This document shows, piece by piece, positions 1 to 7,438 of a DNA stretch of 35,606 nucleotides (the first letter of the stretch is position 1; each line of letters begins with the position of its first letter). Made by a program: the position numbers and the translations under genes. Under the pieces are notes generated by a model, which was not told the DNA's origin, did no database searches, and saw only the letters and a list, made by a program, of their open reading frames with translations. This stretch comes from Balneolaceae bacterium (GTDB lineage: Bacteria; Bacteroidota; Rhodothermia; Balneolales; Balneolaceae). The DNA lies in contig SLPZ01000094.1 of NCBI GenBank assembly GCA_007131725.1, forward strand, positions 1-35,606, read 5' to 3'.

Positions 1-2
1 AA

Positions 3-3000
3 CTCGACCGGCTGAACCTGGATATGATGCTCGCAGACGGGAACCTGGATGTAAACGGGTTGCTGAATCATCAGCAGGAAGTAATCAACCTAACAGCTTC
101 GGTGCAAAGTTTGTTTGATGAACTGCCCCGATGGCAAACCGAAATCAGGTCAGATAATCTAAATATTGCCACCTGGCTGAATGATGAAGCACTGGACAGC
201 GATTTAAACATTTCCATTTCACTTGACGGTTCCGGTTTTGATACCGATCTGTTCAGCTCGCATGCGGATATTACAATTGCAGATAGCCGTTTTGGCGATC
301 AGCCTTTCAAAGAAATTCATTTTTTCGGGACTGTGGATCCGGATGATCTGGAAGGATTGTTCCGCGCCCGGCTTGACCGAAGTGTGCTTGAAACCCGTTT
401 TGCCGCAACCGGATGGCTGCAAGTTCCCACATACAGCTTTAACCTTGATTTGAGAGAATTTAATGCAGCTGAAATAACCGGACTCGAATTTTTTCCAACT
501 TACCTGAACGGTTCACTCGAAGGTGAAGGAACTGCCATCGAGCTTGATGAACTTGCAATGACGGCCACCGCTGCTTTTGACTCCAGTGTTGTAAATAACG
601 AAATCATTGAAACCCTGAAAGCAGATTTCAGGGTTGCACAACAATTCATTTCTATTGAAGATGGATTACTGGAAAGCCCGATTGCCGATGCTGCCTTTTC
701 ACTCCGGCAGCATTTGACTGAGCTGAGAAACCGGGAGAACAGCCTTCAATTCGAAGCAGTGTTTAAAGATTTGCAGCCGCTTGCCCCGCTTGTAAGGGTA
801 GACCGTTTGCGGTCGGAAGGTGCCTTCAGAGGAAACCTGGCGAGCAATGAAGCAGAACAGCTTGAATTTAACGGCAGCCTTAGTCTTCAAAACATTGAAG
901 TGGATACACTGTTTGCAGCCGAAAAAATTGACGGCACGTTTAAAGTTTTGCTGCTGGAAGAGCCGGAAGTAACCGCAGACCTCGAATTTTATGAACCAAC
1001 GGTTAATGATACCGGGGTTCAGGATGTTCAAATAGCTGCAAGCGCTATTTTAAAAGAGTTTGAAACAACAGGATCTCTCGGATTTTCCATTAAAAACGGC
1101 ACTAAAAGCTCTATAACTCACAGTGGTGATTTCCGGGCCGATTCAACCGAAGTGCGCCTGTTAACCAACACCCTGCTATTTGAAACAGGAACCCGCGAAC
1201 TGGTACTCGATAAACCGTTTGCAATGGTCTATGCCGATGATATTCTCCGGGTAGATACACTCACCATCTCTTCTGAACAGGATGATGCGTGGATGACTTT
1301 ATGGGCACCGCACATCGATTCTTTAAAACAGCACGCCGGGATTGATGCTAATAATCTGAATCTTGGCGTTCTTCAGGAAACAATAATGGAAGAGACTTTC
1401 TTTGAGGGAATACTTTCGGGCGGCATCGAATTTCTGAATACACCCGACAGCCTTGAAGTTAATGCATCCGTATTGCTGAGCCATCTGAGATTTGAAGAGG
1501 GTGAAATGGATTCACTAAAATTTTCGGCTGAGCTGAAAGATGAATGGCTAAACACCAATTTTGAGAGCTGGCATAATGGCAATCAGCTTGCCGAGGCCGT
1601 ATTCCGGGTGCCGTTTTTACCTGGAGATCCGCAGATGTTTGATGAACAGTTTTTCGAGCGGAACATAGAAGGCCGGTTCGATCTGTTTGAATCGAGTTTG
1701 CAGTACTGGCTTTCATTTACACCAGGCGGGATACCCGAGCAAACGGCCGGAAATATTGCACTTCATGCCGATTTAAGCGGTATTGCAGGCAGCCCTGAAC
1801 TTACAGGTCAGTTTACGATGAGTGAAGGGTTATTTTCCGGAATCAGGATTGATACTGTGGGCATGAATATTCAGTATATGCACGAAGATGAAAGAGTTGA
1901 GCTGAATGGTTCAGCCATCAAAGACAACCAACCGATTCTTAGTTTTGATGCCCTGGTGCCGTTTTTTGTAGACCTTAAAAGTGCCGATATAGACATTCTA
2001 TCGGAGGCAGACAGCCTGATCGTAAATCTGAACACCGACGATTTTGATCTCGCCATACTTAACAGTTATGTAGACCGGGATGTTATCCGTCAAATTTCGG
2101 GAAGGCTTGAAGGGAATATTTCGCTTGCCGGAACACTGAACGATCTTGAAACGCAGGGCAGAATGCAATTATCACGTGGTTCCATGCGCATTGTTGAGGC
2201 TGGAATTAATATCACCGAAATAGCGTCAGAAATCCGGCTTGAACAGGACAGAATCAGCCTTCAGCAATTTACCATGCGAAGCGGGCCGGGAAGATTGCGT
2301 GCAATTGGAAGTGTGGAATTGGATAATCTTACACCCGGCAATATCGATCTGGAAATAACGGCAAACCAGTTCAGGGCTCTAAATACCAGCGATTTGAATG
2401 CCATTATCAACCTGCAGTCAAGGTTGAGAGGAACCGCATCTGAGCCGAATCTAACGGGACAGCTTACATTTTTAAGCGGTTTTGTAAATCTTCAGAACTT
2501 CGGCGACCGGGCAGTAGAAGATGTGGTTCTGGATGATGAAGAAGAGGAAGAACCATTTGAATTTTTTGATGCGCTTGCTATGGAGTTCGGTGTCAATTTC
2601 AGCCGTCAGTTTTTTATACGCAACCGGCAATACCTCGATATGGAGATTGAACTGGGCGGAGAGGTAGACCTGGTTAAACAGCCCTACGAAGATATGCAGA
2701 TGTTTGGTACTCTGGAAGGAGTTCGGGGGTTCGCACGGCCGCTGGGTAAAAACTTTTTGCTTGATGAGGCATTGGTTGTATTTGCAGGCCCCATCGATAA
2801 TCCTGAGCTGAACATACGTACAAGCTATCAACCGCCGCAATCTCCCGGTGTGCAGATTTTTTACATCATTGAAGGCCCGCTCGAAGATCCATCATTCCGT
2901 TTTGACAGCGATCCGATGCTGGAACTTCAGGATATCATCAGCTATACGCTGTTCGGCAAACCTTTTTATGAACTTGAATCGTGGGAGCAGGTGGTGGCAG

Positions 3001-3323
3001 GAACCGGCAGCAGCCCCACGGCCGCAGATTTTGCGCTTGATGTTCTGCTCGATCGTGTTGAAATGCTCGCCTCACAACGCCTCGGGATTGATGTGGTACA
3101 GATCGACAATACTCGTACGGGTTCGGGCAATACCACATCCATCAAAACAGGATGGTTTCTTAATCAGCGCACATTTTTTGCTATTCTAAACGAAGTTGGC
3201 GGCCAGCGTCCTAAAACCCTCTTTATGCTTGAGTACCTGCTTCAGGAAAATCTTGAGCTGATCATTACGCAGGGAGATGATTCCCGAGAGGGAATTGACC
3301 TGAGATGGCGCCACGATTATTGA
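3..3323 (+). CDS. tamB: TamB-like translocation/assembly module protein (DUF490), 5' end outside window
   Basis: The frame is open from base 3, so the gene begins upstream of the window; the ATG at 24 is only an internal Met. About 1,106 residues are visible. They are rich in beta strands with repeated patterns such as LSGIAGSPELTGQ and LRGTASEPNLTGQ, which is characteristic of the long beta-taco fold of AsmA/TamB proteins. The C-terminal quarter carries typical TamB features: an ELNI-type strand segment, IFYIIEGPLEDPSF, and a D-I-I-S-Y-T-L-F-G-K segment. The family spans the periplasm from an inner-membrane anchor and helps outer-membrane protein insertion or phospholipid transfer. The N-terminal anchor would lie upstream and cannot be seen. 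An acidic run (DDEEEEEPFEFFD) sits near residue 845 of the visible part. The family call is firm; whether the partner is TamA or another Omp85 protein cannot be told here. Confidence 0.9.
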   Translation, partial: LDRLNLDMMLADGNLDVNGLLNHQQEVINLTASVQSLFDELPRWQTEIRSDNLNIATWLNDEALDSDLNISISLDGSGFDTDLFSSHADITIADSRFGDQPFKEIHFFGTVDPDDLEGLFRARLDRSVLETRFAATGWLQVPTYSFNLDLREFNAAEITGLEFFPTYLNGSLEGEGTAIELDELAMTATAAFDSSVVNNEIIETLKADFRVAQQFISIEDGLLESPIADAAFSLRQHLTELRNRENSLQFEAVFKDLQPLAPLVRVDRLRSEGAFRGNLASNEAEQLEFNGSLSLQNIEVDTLFAAEKIDGTFKVLLLEEPEVTADLEFYEPTVNDTGVQDVQIAASAILKEFETTGSLGFSIKNGTKSSITHSGDFRADSTEVRLLTNTLLFETGTRELVLDKPFAMVYADDILRVDTLTISSEQDDAWMTLWAPHIDSLKQHAGIDANNLNLGVLQETIMEETFFEGILSGGIEFLNTPDSLEVNASVLLSHLRFEEGEMDSLKFSAELKDEWLNTNFESWHNGNQLAEAVFRVPFLPGDPQMFDEQFFERNIEGRFDLFESSLQYWLSFTPGGIPEQTAGNIALHADLSGIAGSPELTGQFTMSEGLFSGIRIDTVGMNIQYMHEDERVELNGSAIKDNQPILSFDALVPFFVDLKSADIDILSEADSLIVNLNTDDFDLAILNSYVDRDVIRQISGRLEGNISLAGTLNDLETQGRMQLSRGSMRIVEAGINITEIASEIRLEQDRISLQQFTMRSGPGRLRAIGSVELDNLTPGNIDLEITANQFRALNTSDLNAIINLQSRLRGTASEPNLTGQLTFLSGFVNLQNFGDRAVEDVVLDDEEEEEPFEFFDALAMEFGVNFSRQFFIRNRQYLDMEIELGGEVDLVKQPYEDMQMFGTLEGVRGFARPLGKNFLLDEALVVFAGPIDNPELNIRTSYQPPQSPGVQIFYIIEGPLEDPSFRFDSDPMLELQDIISYTLFGKPFYELESWEQVVAGTGSSPTAADFALDVLLDRVEMLASQRLGIDVVQIDNTRTGSGNTTSIKTGWFLNQRTFFAILNEVGGQRPKTLFMLEYLLQENLELIITQGDDSREGIDLRWRHDY

Positions 3324-3386
3324 CTATAAGAAAGCCAAAGGGTGGGACACATCAAAGGCATAAGCCCCAAAGGTAAGGCACTAAAG

Positions 3387-3433
3387 GCACAAACGAGATA
3401 CTTCGTCAGGCTCAGTACAGGCTGTTTGCGCCA
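3387..3433 (-). repeat. Intergenic repeat family D, copy 1
   Basis: This roughly 47-base element reads, on the minus strand, as a variant of GCCTGTACTGAGC followed by GAAGTATCTCGTTTGTGC. Related copies lie near 14489-14538, 14754-14806 and 19713-19759. It sits in the convergent gap between tamB and the dipeptidase gene. Similar intergenic words are common in Bacteroidota genomes; no function is apparent. Confidence 0.7.
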
Positions 3434-3437
3434 TCTC

Positions 3438-3535
3438 AAGTCGGAATATGGTGTTTTCGACTTCGTTACGGCCAAAAAGCGGCCGAAACTGCGCTCAAAC
3501 TGACGAGGCCATAAATTTTATTGAACTTACGTTAT
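3438..3535 (+). repeat. Intergenic repeat family E (about 100 bp), copy 1
   Basis: This stretch matches 29488-29585 over about 98 bases with roughly 10 differences. It contains GTTTTCGACTTCG, then CCAAAAAGCGG, then CGAAACTGCGCTCAAACTG. In both copies the 3' side leads into an AT-rich tail ending close to GAACT(T/C)AC. Here it lies in the gap between two convergent genes; the second copy lies directly upstream of the rhamnosidase gene. Role unknown. Confidence 0.8.
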
Positions 3536-3536
3536 T

Positions 3537-4814
3537 TTAATCGAAGTCGGTGATGAGCACTTCGGAGGGTTCGTGTTCGGCCCTCAGGCGTTTGGATACT
3601 TCTTCGGCATCTCTGAAAACACGCAGCATATTCAGCCCCGCAATTTTTTTCAGCTCGTCTTCGGTGTAGCCTCGTTTCAACAGCTCGGCAAAAAGGTCGG
3701 GATAGGTGGATACATCCTCAAGCCCAAGCGGGAGGCTCGGAATCCCGTCGTAATCGCCGCCGATGCCGATATGCTCAACTCCGATCTGATACCGGATATG
3801 GTCGATATGGTCGGCCACCTGTTCCAGAGTGGATTTGGGCGCTTCGTTTTCGGCATCCCAGCGTTCCATGTGGGCCGAAACGCTGTCAGGCTCTCCGGGG
3901 TGCAGATATTGCTTTTTTCGCTGATAGGCGGCTCGTTCGGCAAAATGCTGCCTGCGCTCTTCTGAAGTAAAGGTTTCCACGAATGTCACCATCACAATGC
4001 CGTTGTTTTCTTTGGTGAGATGCAGCACATCATCGGGAACGTTTCGCGGATGGCCGGCAAGTGTGCGGGCGTTGGAATGCGAGAACATCACAGGTGCCTC
4101 AGATACCCGGATGGCATCTTTCATCGTTGCCGGAGTGGTATGCGAAAGATCTACCAGCATTCCCAGGCGGTTCATTTCTCGGATTATTTCTTCGCCGAAT
4201 TCTGTCAGCCCGTCGTGCTGCGGATCATCTCCGGCGGCATCGGCCCAGTCGAGTGTACGGTTGTGGGTAATGGTCATATACCTCACCCCAAGTTCATACA
4301 TCATCCGGAGGACAGCCATCGAATTGGCAATGGAGTGGCCGCCTTCCATCCCCATGAGAGATGCTATTTTTCCATCTGCAAAAATCCGTTCAACATCATC
4401 GGCTGTCAGGGCCATTTCAAAGTGGTCGGGATATTTTTCAGTGAGCCGGTGTACAAAATCGATCTGCTCCAGCGTGCGTTTTACGGCTTCATCTTCCGGG
4501 ATTTGTGCGGATACATAGACCGACCACCACTGCGCCCCAACCCGGCCTTCACGCAGACGGTTGATGTCGGTGTGCATAGTTGGTGTGAGGTGGGTGGTAT
4601 CATAAAAATCGAGTTCGGAAAACTTGTAACCAACCCGGTTGCGGTACTGCCAGGGCACATCGTTGTGGCCGTCGAACAGTGGTACGCTTTCAAGAATCTC
4701 AATAGCCTGCTGCCTGTAATTGTCGCGGTCGGTTTGGGCTGTAAGCGGGGCGGCAGTAAAATAGAATAGTATAGCCAGTAGCGGCAGAAATCGCCGGATA
4801 ATTTTTTGGTGCAT
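3537..4814 (-). CDS. Secreted membrane dipeptidase, peptidase family M19
   Basis: This 425-residue protein has an N-terminal signal peptide (hydrophobic residues about 9-26, ending LTAQ) and then a full M19/renal dipeptidase domain. The binuclear zinc site can be followed: H50-x-D52 in FDGHNDVPW, the bridging Glu in MGMEGGHS, the His in LVDLSHTT, the SHSNAR segment, and the Asp in IGIGGDYDGI. Family members cleave dipeptides, including some with a D-residue at the C-terminal position, and some act on beta-lactams. Export suggests periplasmic or surface peptide scavenging or cell-wall peptide turnover. The start is an ATG that gives a clean signal peptide. The gene is leftward, 98 bases downstream of the sialidase-like lipoprotein gene, and may be read with it. 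The family call is firm; the substrate is unknown. Confidence 0.92.
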   Translation of the reverse strand: MHQKIIRRFLPLLAILFYFTAAPLTAQTDRDNYRQQAIEILESVPLFDGHNDVPWQYRNRVGYKFSELDFYDTTHLTPTMHTDINRLREGRVGAQWWSVYVSAQIPEDEAVKRTLEQIDFVHRLTEKYPDHFEMALTADDVERIFADGKIASLMGMEGGHSIANSMAVLRMMYELGVRYMTITHNRTLDWADAAGDDPQHDGLTEFGEEIIREMNRLGMLVDLSHTTPATMKDAIRVSEAPVMFSHSNARTLAGHPRNVPDDVLHLTKENNGIVMVTFVETFTSEERRQHFAERAAYQRKKQYLHPGEPDSVSAHMERWDAENEAPKSTLEQVADHIDHIRYQIGVEHIGIGGDYDGIPSLPLGLEDVSTYPDLFAELLKRGYTEDELKKIAGLNMLRVFRDAEEVSKRLRAEHEPSEVLITDFD

Positions 4815-4878
4815 GTTATAAAGTGTGATTTGGATTAGTATATTTAATGTTTGTTTACTGAGAATTTGGACTTTTCAA

Positions 4879-4907
4879 TCGTCAGACCACATGGGGCGGT
4901 CAGACGA
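4879..4907. repeat. Degenerate family B hairpin just after a stop codon
   Basis: TCGTCAGACC, a short loop, and GGTCAGACGA form an inverted repeat with one central mismatch per arm. It lies 6 bases past the stop of the lipoprotein gene that ends at 4913 on the minus strand. It resembles the family B hairpins at 11048, 11098 and 14705 but has a different loop. Position and stem suggest it could help end or protect the leftward transcript; there is no long U run, so a classic terminator is doubtful. Confidence 0.55.
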
Positions 4908-4912
4908 GGGTT

Positions 4913-6145
4913 TTACCATAAATTAACTCTTGCTGTGCGGACTCTGACCAGCGGTTCGGTTTGTGTCCAGGCAAAAATCAGCGAATCATCCACTTTTTCC
5001 ATCCGGGGGAATCCGCTGGATCTTGAAGATGAAGTGATTCCCACATTAATGGCTTCACCAAGATCGCCGTTCGGCAGCACTTCCCTGAACATCACATAGC
5101 CGATGTCTTCGTCCCGCCGAAGCCAGCTTACATAGCTTGAGCCTTGATCCGTCATCACAACATCTGCCCGGCCAACGGTGGTTTCCTCAGCCACAACTAT
5201 TGGCTCCTGAAATGTTACACCCCCATCGGGAGACCTGGCCAGCAGTACACGAGGCTCATCATCTGCTTCGGTGTACCATGCAACGGCAACGTAATCACCA
5301 CTCACTGAAATTCGCGGGCCGTTTACCGGGCATGCCAATATCTGCCATTGGTCGTCATGAATCGCAACCGGGTCAGACCATTCACCGGTTTCCTGATCAT
5401 ACCGGCTCATCAGGATATCCCGGATTTCATCTGTAGTTCGTCCGCGGTAAACGGCAATAAAACCGTCATCTGTACGCACAAGGTCGGTCTGGCAGCAGTC
5501 GCAAACCATTTCGTCTATCACACGCTTTCTGTTGATTTCTCCGTCTTTCGACACTTCGGCTGAACGCAAGGTCATCGCTTTTTCGGGGTCGTCGTATTCG
5601 CCATGCCCCCGGCCTTCAGTGTTTCTACCGTCAAGCCAGATGGCCAATACTCTGTCATCACTGAGTGGTTCCATACTCACAAAACCGTGTTCGGTTGCGG
5701 TGCCGTCCAGGTGTGGTGTGATGGGATCTTGCCAGCGTAAAATATGCTCCCCGGGAAATGCGATTTCAACATTATATGCGTAAGGTCCGCCGTCAATTTT
5801 TTTGAGCCAGTGTGCAGCTACCGCTTCGCCGTCGAGGCCTACAATTGATGGAAAATCTGCCCAGTTCACAAAAAAGTCTGTTCCCACTTTAATGCCCCGC
5901 TCCGGGCTCCAGCTTCCGTCATCAAAAATGGCAAATTCCATAGAATACATATCCTCGTCGATGTGAGAGAGCCAGCTCATGTACAGGGCGCCGGTATTAT
6001 CCTGGTAAAGATTTGGAAATCTTGAGCCCACATCAGCAGGATTGTTGAGGGCATATTCGTGTACCGGCTGCTGACGGAGATCCTCACACGAAACGGCAAA
6101 AACCAAAAGAATGATGAAAAGGTACAGGTGCCTTGTAATCTTCAT
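4913..6145 (-). CDS. Lipoprotein with sialidase-like (BNR) beta-propeller
   Basis: I start the gene at the ATG at 6145, giving 410 residues beginning MKITRHLYLF. A TTG three codons upstream would only add a polar extension before the signal peptide. The signal ends in a lipobox (AVSC, Cys near residue 20), so the protein is probably lipid-anchored. The rest consists of repeated strands with Asp-box-like phrases (SPDGGVTFQEP, ETGEWSDPVAI) typical of sialidase/BNR propellers. A conserved-looking CDCCQTD cluster lies at about 5490-5510 and another Cys lies in ILACPVNGP. I do not see a complete sialidase catalytic set (Arg triad, Tyr/Glu), so sialidase activity is not supported; a binding or other hydrolytic role is equally possible. 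It is leftward and upstream of the dipeptidase gene. Confidence 0.8.
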   Translation of the reverse strand: MKITRHLYLFIILLVFAVSCEDLRQQPVHEYALNNPADVGSRFPNLYQDNTGALYMSWLSHIDEDMYSMEFAIFDDGSWSPERGIKVGTDFFVNWADFPSIVGLDGEAVAAHWLKKIDGGPYAYNVEIAFPGEHILRWQDPITPHLDGTATEHGFVSMEPLSDDRVLAIWLDGRNTEGRGHGEYDDPEKAMTLRSAEVSKDGEINRKRVIDEMVCDCCQTDLVRTDDGFIAVYRGRTTDEIRDILMSRYDQETGEWSDPVAIHDDQWQILACPVNGPRISVSGDYVAVAWYTEADDEPRVLLARSPDGGVTFQEPIVVAEETTVGRADVVMTDQGSSYVSWLRRDEDIGYVMFREVLPNGDLGEAINVGITSSSRSSGFPRMEKVDDSLIFAWTQTEPLVRVRTARVNLW

Positions 6146-6340
6146 AAATAGCAAATTTTAATTCTGTTCATATAATAAGGAGTGGATTTTTCCGGAGTAA
6201 TTGCCACAGTTTCAGTTTAACGTTAATCAGGACAAAATAGTGAAGTTGAATTGAAAGTTCAGAAGATTCATTGTGTAAAGTAATACAGGTTTCTGATGGT
6301 GGAGTGAAGTCAAAAAAATTGCTGCAGACATACATTACAA

Positions 6341-6447
6341 GGCTGTCCAAAAAGGGCGTCATCCCGTACACGATACGGGACCTCCTCACTTTGATAAGAG
6401 CAGGAGTTGCCGCCTGTCCCATTGGGGGATCGGTGCCCGGCATGACG
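6341..6447 (+). repeat. Intergenic palindromic repeat family A, copy 1
   Basis: The element starts GGCTGTCCAAAAAGGGCGTC and ends CCGGCATGACG. Its ends are imperfectly complementary (GTCATCCCG against CGGCATGAC), and an inner CGGGACCTCCT faces AGCAGGAGTTGCCG. A second copy lies at 23719-23871 with a larger insert in the middle. A long RNA hairpin is expected when it is transcribed. Similar GTCATCCCG...CGGCATGAC palindromes are widespread in Bacteroidota. Confidence 0.8.
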
Positions 6448-6574
6448 TTATCGTAGTTATTATCTGATGTTGAGCGCTCTTTGGAATCATCCCTCTTGCC
6501 CAGAGCGACTACCGGCGGCAAGGATTAAGGTTGGTTCCTTTCGCAGAACATCAAGCCATACAATATAAAACGAC

Positions 6575-6665
6575 AAAAAAGTCCCTCTCCCAAAGGGTCG
6601 GGATTTCCAAATACATTCAACTTACGGTGTGTTTTTCGCCGGAGCGAGGAATTGGGGAGGGTCCT
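6575..6665 (+). repeat. Intergenic repeat family C, degenerate copy 1
   Basis: It shares AAAAAAGTC, CCTCTCCC, AAGGGTCGGGATTTC and a TCAACTT...GTG...TTCGCC tail with 10913-11025. The two stretches are alignable with gaps and about a quarter of positions differ. It is the copy without an attached family B hairpin. Confidence 0.6.
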
Positions 6666-6813
6666 TTCATCACTGAAAAAACACAAAAATCCGGTACTGA
6701 AAATTGGGGGGCAACTTTATCGAAAAATTCTCGTTCGATTTTACAGATATTCTTCTTATTTTTGGGGTCTATCTAAAAACAGGACTCACGAATTTTTTAT
6801 CAATTAACAGGTC

Positions 6814-6969
6814 ATGAAACGTACATATCAACCCAGTAAACGTAAGAGAGCAAACAAGCACGGCTTCCGTAAACGCTCCAGGTCGAAAGGCGGCAGCAAG
6901 GTACTGAAAAACCGCAGGTCTAAGGGGCGCCATAAACTGAGTGTAAGTGATGAAAAAGGGCCGAAATAG
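6814..6969 (+). CDS. rpmH: Large ribosomal subunit protein bL34
   Basis: This 51-residue, strongly basic protein starts [18 protein letters not shown] and continues with a [13 protein letters not shown] segment, the hallmark of bL34. It is an rRNA-binding protein of the 50S subunit. The usual core is 44-47 residues, so a short C-terminal extension (SVSDEKGPK) is present; that extension is encoded where rnpA begins. The ATG at 6814 is the only sensible start. It is the first gene of rpmH-rnpA-yidC and overlaps the rnpA start by 20 bases, suggesting coupled translation. Confidence 0.97.
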   Translation: MKRTYQPSKRKRANKHGFRKRSRSKGGSKVLKNRRSKGRHKLSVSDEKGPK

Positions 6970-7435
6970 GTCTGATTTTCATAAACCTGATCAATCTTTA
7001 CCACGCTCGAAAATTCTTCGTGGAAGGCGCAATTTCGAACGCCTATTTGAAAAGTCAACCGTGCTGAAATCTGATACACTTCAACTCCGTTTTCGTTATT
7101 ATCAGGATCCCTCCGAAGGATGTTTAATCGGATTTATTGCACCCAAAAAGAAAATAAAAAGTGCAGTTAAACGGAACAGGGTGAAGCGTTTATTACGGGA
7201 AGTTTACCGTACTAACCAGCAATATTTGAACGATCTTTTTTCAAAAGAAAATTTTGGTCTGCACGGTGTTTTTATCGCACAGAGAGAAACAGACTATCAT
7301 CAAATCAAAGAAGAGATGATTCCTCTTCTTAAAACATTAAGAGAGCAGTTAATTACGTTGCTTAATAAGCAATCCTGCAAAGAACCGGGAGGCAGTTCCG
7401 GGATGAAGATGAACACAGAATCTAAACAGAACTAA
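6950..7435 (+). CDS. rnpA: Ribonuclease P protein component
   Basis: This basic protein of 161 residues starts at the ATG at 6950; a GTG one codon earlier is the alternative. It carries the family signature [18 protein letters not shown] (the RNR box) near 7162-7215, preceded by an [10 protein letters not shown] helix and an IGFIAPKKK strand. With the RNase P RNA it removes 5' leaders from tRNA precursors. The start lies inside rpmH, a short version of the nested rpmH/rnpA arrangement known from Thermus. The last 20 or so residues (Lys/Ser/Asn-rich after [10 protein letters not shown]) are not conserved in the family. yidC follows after 3 bases with no yidD between. Confidence 0.95.
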   Translation: MKKGRNRSDFHKPDQSLPRSKILRGRRNFERLFEKSTVLKSDTLQLRFRYYQDPSEGCLIGFIAPKKKIKSAVKRNRVKRLLREVYRTNQQYLNDLFSKENFGLHGVFIAQRETDYHQIKEEMIPLLKTLREQLITLLNKQSCKEPGGSSGMKMNTESKQN

Positions 7436-7438
7436 ATT

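Larger units (their letters stand above)
6146..6813. other. Gene-free region with repeats, upstream of rpmH
   Basis: This 668-base divergent gap holds family A (6341-6447) and family C (6575-6665) repeats and no convincing gene. Open frames across it consist largely of translated repeat, and one covers the family A palindrome. The last 100 bases before rpmH are AT-rich and must contain the promoter of the rpmH operon; I cannot place it to the base. Confidence 0.7.

Noticed and set aside
4020-4769. 249-codon plus-strand frame opposite the dipeptidase
   Set aside because: It lies entirely antisense to the M19 dipeptidase, whose zinc ligands and signal peptide are complete; the opposite frame has no family character.
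6168-6521. 117-codon minus-strand open frame
   Set aside because: It reads through the family A palindrome (PGTDPPMGQAATPALIK is translated repeat), has no protein family character and starts in a divergent promoter region.
6531-6776. 81-codon plus-strand frame before rpmH
   Set aside because: It starts from a weak codon and runs over the family C repeat; the residues are translated repeat and low-complexity sequence.
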